Below, piece after piece: positions 37,630-46,269 of a stretch of DNA of 64,000 bases. A program made the position numbers and the translations under genes. Every line of letters starts with the position of its first letter. The stretch's first letter is position 1. The stretch comes from Streptomyces cellulosae. GTDB lineage: Bacteria > Actinomycetota > Actinomycetes > Streptomycetales > Streptomycetaceae. The DNA lies in contig NZ_JOEV01000006.1 of the NCBI RefSeq assembly GCF_000721105.1, forward strand, positions 186,001 to 250,000, given 5' to 3'. Below the pieces are notes generated by a model. The model ran no database searches. It was not told the DNA's origin and saw only the letters and a list, made by a program, of their open reading frames with translations.

Positions 37630-38349
37630 ATGTACGACCCCACAGTCGCCCGACTCACCTACCGGGCCCTGCTCGGCCGGCGCCGGGCCCTCATCCTGGG
37701 CGCGTTGCCCCTGCTGCTGATCGTGATCTCGGTCGTGGTGCGCGCCCTCGCCGGCGCCGACGACCAGACGGCGTCCGACCTGCTCGGCGGGCTCGCGCTC
37801 GCCACCATGGTGCCGATCATCGGTGTCATCGCGGGCACCGGCGCGATCGGCCCGGAGATCGACGACGGCTCGGTGGTCTATCTGCTGTCCAAGCCGGTCA
37901 AACGGCCGACGATCATCTTCACCAAGCTGATCGTGGCGATCGCCGTGACGATGGTGTTCTCGGCCGTGCCGACCCTGATCGCGGGCTTCATCCTGAACGG
38001 CAACGGTCAGCAGATCGCCGTGGCCTACACGGTGGCCGCCCTGGTCGCCTCCATCGCCTACGCGGCGCTCTTCCTGCTGCTCGGCACGGTCTCCCGCCAC
38101 GCGGTGGTGTTCGGGCTGGTCTACGCACTCGTCTGGGAGGCCCTGTTCGGCTCCCTGGTGTCCGGGGCGCGCACCCTCAGCGTCCAGCAGTGGTCGCTGG
38201 CCGTGGCCCACAAGGTGGCCGGCGGGGACCTGGTGACCTCGGACGTCGGACTGACGACGGCCACCGTCCTGCTGGTCGTCGTCACCGTACTGGCCACCTG
38301 GTACGCGGGACAGAAACTGCGGTCGCTGACGCTCGCGGGTGAGGAGTAG
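37630..38349 (+). CDS. ABC-2 type transporter permease (second of two)
   Basis: 239 residues, ATG 37630, preceded by AGGAGG (the TAG stop of the ATPase gene is part of it). Six hydrophobic segments; the loop IDDGSVVYLLSKPVKRPTIIFTKL is the ABC-2 permease coupling region. Last gene of the four-gene transporter operon. No substrate clue. Confidence 0.88.
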   Translation: MYDPTVARLTYRALLGRRRALILGALPLLLIVISVVVRALAGADDQTASDLLGGLALATMVPIIGVIAGTGAIGPEIDDGSVVYLLSKPVKRPTIIFTKLIVAIAVTMVFSAVPTLIAGFILNGNGQQIAVAYTVAALVASIAYAALFLLLGTVSRHAVVFGLVYALVWEALFGSLVSGARTLSVQQWSLAVAHKVAGGDLVTSDVGLTTATVLLVVVTVLATWYAGQKLRSLTLAGEE

Positions 38350-38357
38350 ACGCCCCG

Positions 38358-38406
38358 CTTGTCGACCTGGCTTGTCGACCTGGCTTGTCGACCTGGTTTG
38401 TCGACC
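38358..38406. repeat. 13-bp tandem repeat after the ABC operon
   Basis: Three exact CTTGTCGACCTGG units (38358-38370, 38371-38383, 38384-38396) and a degenerate fourth. Each holds a GTCGAC. It lies between the permease stop and the small gene at 38490. Confidence 0.9.
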
Positions 38407-38489
38407 GCGCTTATTGACAGGGGCTTCACCTGTGTCCGGGCACACTGGGCCATCGGGACGTTCGGGTGGGAGCGGGTGGGAGGACGGGG

Positions 38490-38726
38490 ATGGCAGGCGA
38501 GACGCCGCAGGACGACGGCCGCGGGCAGTCCGGGGACGTATGGGACGACCTGGTCCTCGACGAGGACTTCATACGGTCCGCCGACACGTCCGAACCCTCC
38601 GCCCGGGCCCGGATGCTCGCCGCGCGCTGGCGCAGCGAGCAGCCCGAACCCCAGCCCTGGCGCTCCGACGAACCGCCCGCGGGGTGGTTCTTCAGCAAGC
38701 GCCGACGCAGGTGGCGCCGCCGGTAG
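38490..38726 (+). CDS. Small hypothetical protein with acidic middle and Arg-rich tail
   Basis: 78 residues from the ATG at 38490 (GGGAGGACGGGG upstream). The middle is acidic (WDDLVLDEDFIRSAD), followed by RARMLAARWRSEQPEPQPW and a strongly basic C-terminus (FFSKRRRRWRRR). The aromatic/basic end could touch nucleic acid or membrane (inference). Not recognised. A hairpin follows the stop at once, which supports a real, independently transcribed gene. Confidence 0.65.
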   Translation: MAGETPQDDGRGQSGDVWDDLVLDEDFIRSADTSEPSARARMLAARWRSEQPEPQPWRSDEPPAGWFFSKRRRRWRRR

Positions 38727-38735
38727 GACAGGGCC

Positions 38736-38755
38736 CCGGGTCCGGTGGGACCCGG
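38736..38755. terminator. Hairpin terminator after the small gene
   Basis: An 8-bp perfect stem (CCGGGTCC/GGACCCGG) with a 4-nt loop, 10 bp past the stop at 38726, with GC-rich flanks that can pair further. Confidence 0.65.
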
Positions 38756-39029
38756 CCCGGGGATCTGCGGCCGCCCGTTAATCAGTGGCGTCGAACTCGG
38801 CCTCCGGGCACAGTGGTTGTGTCCAGGACGCCGGGTTCGAACCGGCGCCACGCACTGGGGAGGAGCCGGGCGATGTCCATGCACGACAGTGCGTCCAGCT
38901 CCCCGCAGGGCAGCCCGCGGCGGACTCCGGAGTAGTTGGCCCTCCGTCGAGTCCGTCCCGCACGGGGAGCTGCCCGGGGCGGCCGCTTCGAGCACGCGGC
39001 GCACCGCGTCCGCGTGAGGCCGCCCACCC
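38756..39029. other. Structured non-coding region, unassigned
   Basis: No convincing ORF. Several inverted repeats are visible. A hairpin at 38802-38828 has 7-bp arms GGGCACA/TGTGTCC (one G-U pair). A palindromic stem at 38829-38847 carries GGTTCGAACC. GTGGCG at 38785-38790 pairs with CGCCAC at 38846-38851. CAGCTCCCCG (about 38897-38906) pairs with CGGGGAGCTG (about 38975-38984). The first elements together mimic an acceptor stem enclosing two hairpins, but the T-loop register is wrong for a tRNA. It may be an RNA leader or a small RNA upstream of the tRNA-like gene. Confidence 0.4.
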
Positions 39030-39135
<106 letters not shown>

Positions 39136-39170
39136 CAAGACCAAGTGATCCCCGCAGGGGACCACGCACT

Positions 39171-39986
39171 TCAGCCCAGCAGCCGTTCCAGCACCACCGC
39201 GATGCCGTCCTCCTCGTTCGAGGACGTCACTTCGTCGGCCACCGCCTTGAGCTCCTCGTGGGCGTTGGCCATGGCTACGCCGTAGGAGGCCCAGCCGAAC
39301 ATCGGGATGTCGTTGGGCATGTCGCCGAAGGCGATCGTGTCGGCGGCCTTCATGCCCAGGCGACGGGCCGCGAGGGACAGTCCGGTGGCCTTCGACAATC
39401 CCAGCGGAAGCAGTTCGACGATGCCCTCGCCGGCCATCGCGACGGTGACGAAGCCGCCGGCGGCCTGGCGGGAGGCCTCGGCCAACTCGTCGTCGGTCAG
39501 CGTCGGATGCTGTATGTATATCTTGTTCAGCGGGGCGGTCCACAGGTCGGACGCGTCCGTGAAGGGGGTCGCGGGGAGCGCGCCGGTGACCGCATAACCC
39601 GGTCCCACCAGCACCTCGCCGTCCAGCCCGTCGCGGCTCGCCGCGAGGTACAGCGGGCCGACCTCCGCCTCGATCTTCGCCAGCGCCACCCCGGCCAGTT
39701 GCCGGTCGAGGGTCACCGACGTCAGCAGGCGATGCCCGCCGGCGTCGTACACCTGTGCGCCCTGGGCGCAGACCGCGAGGCCGTCGTATTCGAGGTCGTC
39801 GAGGATGTGCCGGGTCCAGGGGGCCGCGCGGCCCGTGACGACGATGTGGGCGGCGCCCGCCGCAGTGGCTGCGGCGAGCGCCTCACGGGTGCGCTGCGAG
39901 ACCGACTCGTCGGAGCGCAGCAGCGTTCCGTCGAGGTCGGTCGCGATCAGGCGGTAGGGAAAGCCCGGGGCAGCGGAGGTGCTCAC
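39171..39986 (-). CDS. Cof-type HAD phosphatase, coupled to serS
   Basis: 271 residues from a GTG at 39986. Motif I is [15 protein letters not shown], motif II is [10 protein letters not shown] and motif IV is [12 protein letters not shown], with a C2 cap. Its start overlaps the serS stop by GTGA, so the two are translationally coupled. It is paralogous to the protein at 29779-30648. Coupling to a tRNA synthetase invites a housekeeping role, for example removal of an inhibitory phosphometabolite, but this is inference. Confidence 0.88.
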   Translation of the reverse strand: MSTSAAPGFPYRLIATDLDGTLLRSDESVSQRTREALAAATAAGAAHIVVTGRAAPWTRHILDDLEYDGLAVCAQGAQVYDAGGHRLLTSVTLDRQLAGVALAKIEAEVGPLYLAASRDGLDGEVLVGPGYAVTGALPATPFTDASDLWTAPLNKIYIQHPTLTDDELAEASRQAAGGFVTVAMAGEGIVELLPLGLSKATGLSLAARRLGMKAADTIAFGDMPNDIPMFGWASYGVAMANAHEELKAVADEVTSSNEEDGIAVVLERLLG

Positions 39987-41260
39987 TTGGCGACCGGCTC
40001 GAGGATCTCCCGGCCGCCCAGGTACGGACGCAGCACCTCCGGCACCCGCACGGAGCCGTCGGCCTGCTGGTGGTTCTCCAGGATCGCCACGATCGTGCGC
40101 GGTACGGCGCACAGCGTGCCGTTGAGCGTCGCCAGCGGCTTGACCTGCTTGCCGTCCCGCATCCGGATCGACAGCCGACGGGACTGGAACTCGGTGCAGT
40201 CCGAGGTCGAGGTCAGCTCGCGGTACTTGCCCTGGGTCGGGATCCACGCCTCGCAGTCGAACTTGCGGGCGGCCGAGGAGCCGAGGTCGGCGGAGGCGAC
40301 GTCGATGACCCGGAACGGCAGTTCCAGCGACGTCAGCCACTGCTTCTCCCACTCCAGCAGGCGCTGGTGCTCGGCCTGCGAGTCCGCCGGGTCGACGTAC
40401 GAGAACATCTCGACCTTGTCGAACTGGTGGACGCGGAAGATTCCCCGCGTGTCCTTGCCGTGCGAGCCGGCCTCGCGGCGGAAGCAGGGCGAGAAGCCCG
40501 CGTAGCGCAGGGGAAGCCGGTCGGCGTCGATGATCTCGTCCATGTGGTACGCGGCGAGGGGGACCTCGGAGGTGCCGACGAGGTAGAGGTCGTCCTTGTC
40601 CAGGTGGTAGACGTCCTGGGCCGCCTGGCCGAGGAAGCCGGTGCCGGCCATCGACTGCGGGCGGACCAGCGCGGGCGTCAGCATCGGCGTGAAGCCGGCC
40701 GCCGTGGCCTGCGCGATCGCCGCGTTCACGAGCGCGAGTTCGAGGAGGGCGCCGACACCCGTCAGGAAGTAGAAGCGCGAGCCGGACACCTTGGCGCCAC
40801 GCTCGACGTCGATCGCGCCGAGGACCGTGCCGAGCTCCAGGTGGTCTTTGGGGTCGAAGCCCTCGGCGCCGAAATCGCGGATCGTGCCGTGCGTCTCCAG
40901 CGTGACGAAGTCCTCCTCGCCGCCCACGGGCACCTCGGGGTGCACGAGGTTGCTCAGCCGGAGGAGGAGCTCCTGGGTCTCGGTGTCGGCCGTGTCGCGC
41001 TCGGCGTCGGCGGCCTTGACGTCGGCGGCGAGCTGGCCCGCCTTCTTCAGCAGCTCGGCCTTCTCGTCGCCGGAGGCCTTGGGGATGAGCTTGCCGAGCG
41101 CCTTCTGCTCGGCACGCAGCTCGTCGAAGCGGACGCCGGACGACCTGCGCCGCTCGTCGGCGGACAGGAGGGAGTCGACGAGCGCGACGTCCTCTCCACG
41201 GGCGCGCTGGGACGCGCGCACACGGTCGGGGTCCTCACGGAGCAGGCGAAGGTCAATCAC
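39983..41260 (-). CDS. serS: Seryl-tRNA synthetase
   Basis: 425 residues, the standard bacterial length, from a GTG at 41260 ([13 protein letters not shown] follows). The N-terminal long helical hairpin that grips the variable arm of tRNA-Ser covers about 30-105. Class II motif 2 is in [30 protein letters not shown] and motif 3 near the C-terminus contains [16 protein letters not shown]. It charges tRNA-Ser with serine. A downstream HAD gene is coupled; upstream is a 551-bp non-coding gap full of DnaA-like boxes. The frame upstream of 41260 lacks support. Confidence 0.97.
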   Translation of the reverse strand: MIDLRLLREDPDRVRASQRARGEDVALVDSLLSADERRRSSGVRFDELRAEQKALGKLIPKASGDEKAELLKKAGQLAADVKAADAERDTADTETQELLLRLSNLVHPEVPVGGEEDFVTLETHGTIRDFGAEGFDPKDHLELGTVLGAIDVERGAKVSGSRFYFLTGVGALLELALVNAAIAQATAAGFTPMLTPALVRPQSMAGTGFLGQAAQDVYHLDKDDLYLVGTSEVPLAAYHMDEIIDADRLPLRYAGFSPCFRREAGSHGKDTRGIFRVHQFDKVEMFSYVDPADSQAEHQRLLEWEKQWLTSLELPFRVIDVASADLGSSAARKFDCEAWIPTQGKYRELTSTSDCTEFQSRRLSIRMRDGKQVKPLATLNGTLCAVPRTIVAILENHQQADGSVRVPEVLRPYLGGREILEPVAK

Positions 41261-41811
41261 GCCGCCAAGGCTACCGGTGCAGGGTGACGCCTCACGACTC
41301 ACTATTCCGGGCTGCACCAAATCGCACATTACGTTGCGCTATGCGGCAATTGTCCGCTGTGTTCTTCTGTGTCAATAAATGGTGTCTCACTACCTGGGAC
41401 GGAGTAGACGTTCGGCTGCTGGTTGACTCGATTCCCTTGCGCGGAACGGGACTTGGAGGCCGCCTCTGTCCACAGAAATCCACAGCCGCGAAAAGTTATC
41501 CACAGGGTGTGCGAAAGATCTGTGGATGCCGGAAGTGATCATTCCGGCATGGGTCTCCGGGGTGGAGGATTCCCGAGGCAAACCACCTTCACGCCCACTT
41601 TCGGGTGGAAATGAGTCACCTCGAAGGGTGGACCGAAGGAAACGGGTGGACGAAGAGTGACCTACGGGACTGTGGACGAACTTGAGGGCTGTAGGGCGAT
41701 TTGTCGACTGGGTGGCACTTCGTTGTCGACTTGTCCCCAGGTCGAGAAGCTCGCCTGTGGATAACTCCTGTGGATAACTAAAATATGCAGGTAGGGACGG
41801 TCGGTAACCTG
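41261..41811. other. 551-bp gene-free region with a DnaA-box cluster
   Basis: No ORF is supported. Three perfect TTATCCACA boxes lie at 41496-41504, 41756-41764 and 41769-41777 (the last two on the minus strand). One-mismatch boxes lie at 41466-41474, 41671-41679 and 41731-41739. The stretch 41320-41395 is AT-rich for this genome. It is the serS promoter side and the downstream end of pheA. It may act as a DnaA-binding reservoir (inference). Confidence 0.65.
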
Positions 41812-42744
41812 CTAGAAACGTCCGTCCTGGCACCGCGCCACCCAGTCCGCCGCCGAGGTGAACTCCTCGTCCGAGGTCCCCTTCATCAGCGGACGCACGC
41901 CCTCCTGTCCCACATCCGCACGCGGGTACGAACCGAGGAACCGCGCCTGGAGGCAGATCCGCTTGAGTCCCATCAGGGCCTCGGCGACCCGGCGGTCGGA
42001 GATATGGCCCTCGGCGTCGATGCAGAAGCAGTAGTTGCCGATGCCGGCGCCGGTGGGCCGGGACTGCAGCAGCATCAGGTTGATGCCGCGCGTCGCGAAC
42101 TCGCCCAGCAGGTCGCGCAGACCGCCGGGGTGGTCGTCGCGCTGCCACAGCACGACGGACGTCTTGTCGGCCCCGGTCGGCGCGGCGGGCCGGGCGGGCC
42201 GGCCGACCAGCACGAACCGCGTCTGGGCGTTCTCGGCGTCGTGGATCCCGGTCTCCAGGGCCGTGAGGCCGTACCGGGCGGCGGCGAACTCGCCCGCGAA
42301 GGCGGCGTCGTACTGGCCCTCCTGCACCAGCCGGGCGGCGTCCGCGTTGGAGGCGGCCGACTCCCAGTGGGCGTCCGGGAGGTTCCGCTTGAGCCAGTTG
42401 CGCACCTGCGGCTGGGCGGCCGGATGGGCGGAGACCGTCTTGATGTCCGACAGCGTCGTGCCCGGCCGGACCAGGAGCGCGAAGGTGATCGACAGCAGGA
42501 CCTCGCGGTAGATCATCAGCGGCGCGCCCGCGACCAGTTCGTCGAGGGTGGTGGTGATCCCGCCCTCGACGGAGTTCTCGATCGGCACGAACGCGGCCTC
42601 GGCCTCGCCGCCGCGGACCGCGTCGAGCGCCGACTGTACGGACACGTACGGAATCAGCTCCCGCGTCGCCGCCTCCGGAAGCGTACGCAGGGCGACTTCG
42701 GTGAAGGTGCCCTCGGGACCGAGATACGCATAGCTCGCTGGCAT
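41812..42744 (-). CDS. pheA: Prephenate dehydratase
   Basis: 310 residues. The enzyme turns prephenate into phenylpyruvate in phenylalanine synthesis. The N-terminal catalytic domain has YAYLGPEGTFTEVAL and FVPIENSVEGGITTTLDEL; the C-terminal ACT domain (about 200-280) holds the phenylalanine-sensing motifs GALRDLL-like (GGLRDLLGEFATRGINLMLLQSRPT) and CFCIDAEGH. It is the monofunctional actinobacterial form. The ATG at 42744 starts directly on the fold. A repeat-rich 163-bp stretch separates it from dtpA. Confidence 0.96.
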   Translation of the reverse strand: MPASYAYLGPEGTFTEVALRTLPEAATRELIPYVSVQSALDAVRGGEAEAAFVPIENSVEGGITTTLDELVAGAPLMIYREVLLSITFALLVRPGTTLSDIKTVSAHPAAQPQVRNWLKRNLPDAHWESAASNADAARLVQEGQYDAAFAGEFAAARYGLTALETGIHDAENAQTRFVLVGRPARPAAPTGADKTSVVLWQRDDHPGGLRDLLGEFATRGINLMLLQSRPTGAGIGNYCFCIDAEGHISDRRVAEALMGLKRICLQARFLGSYPRADVGQEGVRPLMKGTSDEEFTSAADWVARCQDGRF

Positions 42745-42799
42745 GACTTCACCTTAATGGCCGTCGAGAAACGCAGCGCACGCATCGCGCAACAGCCAC

Positions 42800-42905
42800 C
42801 CCTTGGGGCGATGGACCCCAGGGCGTTGGACCCCAGGGCGATGGCACCCCACGCACAGGGCGATGGACAACCCCCCAGGGCACTGGACCACTCCAAGGGC
42901 GCTGG
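42800..42905. repeat. Degenerate short tandem repeats between dtpA and pheA
   Basis: About six units of the type GGGCGATGGACCCCA, 15-20 bp long and increasingly diverged, run up to the dtpA stop. It is non-coding in both annotated directions; a slippage-prone spacer. Confidence 0.75.
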
Positions 42906-42907
42906 AC

Positions 42908-44299
42908 TCACCCCTCCAGCAGCCGCTGCCCCACGTACTCCCCCTCCGCCGCCCCGCCCGGCACCGCGAAAAGGCCGCTGGCCTCGTGGCGGATGTACTG
43001 GGACAGGGCGTCGCCGCGGTCGAGCTTGCGCTGGACCGGGACGAAGCCGCGCAGCGGGTCGGCCTGCCAGCAGACGAAGAGGAGACCGGCGTCGGGAACT
43101 CCGTCCTGGTCGAAGCCGTCGTGGTACGAGAACGGGCGGCGGAGCATCGCCGCGCCCCCGTTCTGGTCGGGGCGGGTGATGCGGGCGTGCGCGTTGATCG
43201 GGACGACCAGGTTGCCCTTGGCGTCGGTCTTCTCCAGGTCCATCTCGGTCGTCTCGGTGCCCCCGGAAAGAGCCGCTCCGTCGGACTTGCGGCGCCCGAT
43301 GACGTTCTCCTGGGCCGAGACCGAGAGCTTCTCCCAGTCGTCGAGGAGCATGCGGATGCGGCGTACGACGGCGTAGGAGCCGTTCGCCATCCACGCGGGC
43401 GTGCCGGACTCGGGTACGAAGACGCGCTGGTCGAAGTCGGCTTCGCGTGGCTTCGGATTGCGGGTGCCGTCCAGCTGCCCCATCAGGTTGCGGGCCGTCA
43501 TGGGATGGGACGTCGCGCCGGGTGAGCGGTTGAAGCCGTTCATCTGCCAGCGGAGCCGCGCAGCGTCGCCCGCGTCCTTCTGGAGGGCGCGCAGGGCGTG
43601 GAAGGCGACCAGTGCGTCGTTGGCGCCGATCTGCACCCACAGGTCGCCGTCGCTGCGCTTCTTGTCGAGGTGGTCGGAGGAGAAGTCGGGCAGCGGGTCC
43701 AGCGCGACCGGGCGCTGTTTCTCCAGGCCCGTGCGGCCGAAGAAGCTATGCCCGAAGCCGAAGGTGACCGTCAGCGAGGAGGGGCCGGCGTCCCGGGCCA
43801 CGTCCGTGTCGTCGTGGGGCGCCGCCTCGCCCGCCATCAACCGCCGGGCTGTCTGCGACCAGCGGCGCAGCAGCGCGGCGGCCTCCTTGCGGCCCGCCCC
43901 CGCCGCCAGGTCGAAGGCGACGAGGTGGCCGCGGGCCTGGAGTCCCTCGGTGATACCGGGCTGATGTTTCCCGTGAAACATCACCTCGTCCGCGCCCACG
44001 GAGGTCAGCGGCGTGGCCCGGGACGGCTGGGCGGTGTAGCCGACGACCCCGCCGGCCGCGCCCAGGACGAGCCCGGTGGCCCCGGCGGTCCCGAGCAGCT
44101 TTCGTCGGGTGAGGCCCTCCACGGAGCGGGCGGTTTCGAAGGCACCCTCCTCGACCTCCTCGACTTCGGAGGCACCCACGTCGACCTCCTCGACTTCGGA
44201 GGCACCCACCTCGACTTCGGTCGTGCCCTCCTTGAGTTCGGAGGAGCTCTCCTCGTCGAGCGCGGGAGGGCGGGCCTCCGGAATGGACTGGTCAGGCAT
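42908..44299 (-). CDS. dtpA: Tat-exported Dyp-type haem peroxidase DtpA
   Basis: 463 residues. A twin-arginine signal (LTRRKLLGTAGATGLVLGAAGG, RR at 65-66) is preceded by an unusually long, acidic, repetitive cytoplasmic stretch (EVGASEVEE units). The Dyp domain shows the distal GxxDG motif in MGQLDGTRNP and a C-terminal proximal-His region. In S. lividans the orthologue forms the last step of the Sco/ECuC copper path needed for GlxA maturation and development (established there, inferred here). It follows the CopCD gene by 9 bp in the same operon. Confidence 0.93.
   Translation of the reverse strand: MPDQSIPEARPPALDEESSSELKEGTTEVEVGASEVEEVDVGASEVEEVEEGAFETARSVEGLTRRKLLGTAGATGLVLGAAGGVVGYTAQPSRATPLTSVGADEVMFHGKHQPGITEGLQARGHLVAFDLAAGAGRKEAAALLRRWSQTARRLMAGEAAPHDDTDVARDAGPSSLTVTFGFGHSFFGRTGLEKQRPVALDPLPDFSSDHLDKKRSDGDLWVQIGANDALVAFHALRALQKDAGDAARLRWQMNGFNRSPGATSHPMTARNLMGQLDGTRNPKPREADFDQRVFVPESGTPAWMANGSYAVVRRIRMLLDDWEKLSVSAQENVIGRRKSDGAALSGGTETTEMDLEKTDAKGNLVVPINAHARITRPDQNGGAAMLRRPFSYHDGFDQDGVPDAGLLFVCWQADPLRGFVPVQRKLDRGDALSQYIRHEASGLFAVPGGAAEGEYVGQRLLEG
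43966..43979. other. parS-like site (one mismatch) inside dtpA
   Basis: GTTTCCCGTGAAAC, differing at position 6, within the dtpA coding sequence. Confidence 0.5.
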
Positions 44300-44308
44300 G
44301 GTGATGGC

Positions 44309-46255
44309 TCAGCCGATCTGCGCGTTCTTGGAGACGGTCGTCTGGTCGATGTCGGAGGTCCGCACGGTCACCGCGATCTTCCACTCGCCGGCCATGGGGA
44401 TCTGCACCCCGTTCGCCGACCAGTGACCGGTGGTGACGTGGTCGGGCACGACGGGCAGCGGGCCGATCTTCTTGGCCTCCAGGGTGAAGGCGACCTTCAC
44501 CTCAGGGACGTCGAAAGCACGCCCGTTGGGCCGCTGGACATAGACGTGCATCTCGTTGCCGCCCACGCGCGCGGGATCGAGGTCGACCGTCACGACGCCC
44601 TTGCCGTCCTCGCCGCCCGTGTCGAACGACATGTCCAAGGTCAGCGCACCGGCCGACGAGGACGAGGAGGACGAGGAGGACGAGGAGGAGGCCGAGGCCG
44701 TCTTGGCGTCCTCCTCCGTGCGTCCCGGCTCGGTCTGCGTCAGCACGGTGGTGACCGCGAGCAGCACGACGGCGACCCCGGCCTCGGCGAGGACCGAGCG
44801 GCGCAGTCCGAACCGGTTCGGGTCGGCGTCCCGCGTCCGCTTCTGACGCGCCGCGTCCATCGCGGCCCGCTGCCGGGCGAGCTGAGCGGCCCGCTGGGAA
44901 CCACCGTTCCCCTTGAGGGCGCCGCTCCCCTTGGAACCCGCGCCGCCCTTGGCGCCACCGGCACCCTTCGAGGCACCCGCGTCGGCCGTCACCCGTTGCT
45001 TCTTCGACGTGGCCCGCTGGACCACCGTGTCCGCCAGCCGTGCCGTCCACCGCCGCGAGATGTAGGCGGTGCCGACCAGCAGCGCCACGAGCCCGATCTT
45101 GACCAGCAGCAGTTGCCCGTACCGGGTGCCGGTGAACGCCGACCAGGACCCGAGCTGACGCCAGGACTGGTAGACGCCGGTGACGACCAGTGCGACCACG
45201 CTGCCGAAGGCGACGGTGGAGAACCGGCGGACGGCGGCGGTGTCGACGGGCCGGTCCGAGGGGGCCCAGTACAGCGCTCCGAGGAGCGCGGTGAGTCCGC
45301 CGAGCCAGGTCGCGACGGCCAGCAGATGGATCACGTCGACAGGCATCGCGATGCTCGGCTGGAGCCCGACGGAGGCGTGCTCGGACATCGCCCAGCTCGC
45401 GGCGAGCCCGGCGGCCACGACCGTCCCGCCGATCGCCAGCCCGAAGGTCAGGTCCCGCTTCTCCTCGTCCTCCCGCTTCTCGTACGCCCCGAACAGCACC
45501 GCGATGAACAGCGCCGCCGCGGCGAGCAGTAGCAGCCGGGACACCAGCGCCGCGCCCGTCTTGGTCTGCAGCACCTGGCCCAGCAGGTTCAGGTCGAAGA
45601 TGTCGCCGACCTTCCCGGAGGTGGCGTAGGAGCCTCGCAGGAGCAGCAGGAAGAGGGTGGCGGCGGTGAGCGTGAGCCACCCGGCGACGACGAGCCGCTG
45701 CATGGCCCGCACCCCGGCGCCGCGCTGCCAGCAGGCGAGTACGAAGGCGGCGCCGCCGACCAGCACGACGAAACCGGCGTACGACATGTACCGGCCGAAC
45801 CCGTACAGCCAGCCGACCACCCCGCCGCCGGCCGTGGGCCCGGACACCGCGACGGAGGTCGCGGAGGGCTTGCCCACGGAGAAGGTGTAGGCACCGGAGA
45901 CGGGATGGCTGTCCGCGGAGACGACCTGGTAGGTGACGGTGTACGTACCGTCGGGCAGGCCGCTGTGCAGTTGCACCGCGTAGGTCGTGCCGCTCACGTT
46001 GGTCGGCTTGCCGCTCTGCACGGGCTTGCCCTTGGGGTCGAGCACGCGCAGCGAGTCGGCGGACGTGGAGACCTGCTCGGAGAAGGTCAGCGAGACCTGG
46101 GTGGGTGCCTTGTCGACCACCACCCCCTGCTGGGGATCGCTGCCGGTGAGCGCGGCGTGCGCGGAGGCCGGCGCGGCCGTGGTGAGGAGCAGTCCGGCCG
46201 CGGCCAGGAGCAGCAGCACCACGGTCCGGACGCGGGGGGCGATGGTCTTCGTCAA
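44309..46255 (-). CDS. CopC-CopD copper resistance fusion with a C-terminal YtkA-like domain
   Basis: 648 residues from a TTG at 46255, 6 nt after GGAGGGA. Signal peptide 1-32 leaves an N-terminal His (AHAALTGSDPQQG), the CopC copper ligand, with DSHPVSGAYTF near residue 110. Eight or so CopD membrane helices follow (about 140-430). Then come a basic Gly/Lys linker, one more helix, a run of about 12 serines and an extracellular beta domain (about 545-648, ending TVRTSDIDQTTVSKNAQIG) like YtkA/FixH. It handles copper at the outer face of the membrane. The frame upstream of 46255 overlaps ecuC and is spurious. Confidence 0.88.
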   Translation of the reverse strand: MTKTIAPRVRTVVLLLLAAAGLLLTTAAPASAHAALTGSDPQQGVVVDKAPTQVSLTFSEQVSTSADSLRVLDPKGKPVQSGKPTNVSGTTYAVQLHSGLPDGTYTVTYQVVSADSHPVSGAYTFSVGKPSATSVAVSGPTAGGGVVGWLYGFGRYMSYAGFVVLVGGAAFVLACWQRGAGVRAMQRLVVAGWLTLTAATLFLLLLRGSYATSGKVGDIFDLNLLGQVLQTKTGAALVSRLLLLAAAALFIAVLFGAYEKREDEEKRDLTFGLAIGGTVVAAGLAASWAMSEHASVGLQPSIAMPVDVIHLLAVATWLGGLTALLGALYWAPSDRPVDTAAVRRFSTVAFGSVVALVVTGVYQSWRQLGSWSAFTGTRYGQLLLVKIGLVALLVGTAYISRRWTARLADTVVQRATSKKQRVTADAGASKGAGGAKGGAGSKGSGALKGNGGSQRAAQLARQRAAMDAARQKRTRDADPNRFGLRRSVLAEAGVAVVLLAVTTVLTQTEPGRTEEDAKTASASSSSSSSSSSSSAGALTLDMSFDTGGEDGKGVVTVDLDPARVGGNEMHVYVQRPNGRAFDVPEVKVAFTLEAKKIGPLPVVPDHVTTGHWSANGVQIPMAGEWKIAVTVRTSDIDQTTVSKNAQIG

Positions 46256-46269
46256 GGGGATTCCCTCCC

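Noticed and set aside
38829..38851. Possible second tRNA with a GGTTCGAACC B-box
   Set aside because: The T stem only pairs if the loop register is shifted by one base, the D arm is missing and the acceptor is 6 bp, so it cannot be called a tRNA.
41466..41777. Chromosomal origin of replication
   Set aside because: There are only six DnaA-like boxes, and neither dnaA nor dnaN adjoins. Streptomyces oriC has about 20 boxes between those genes.
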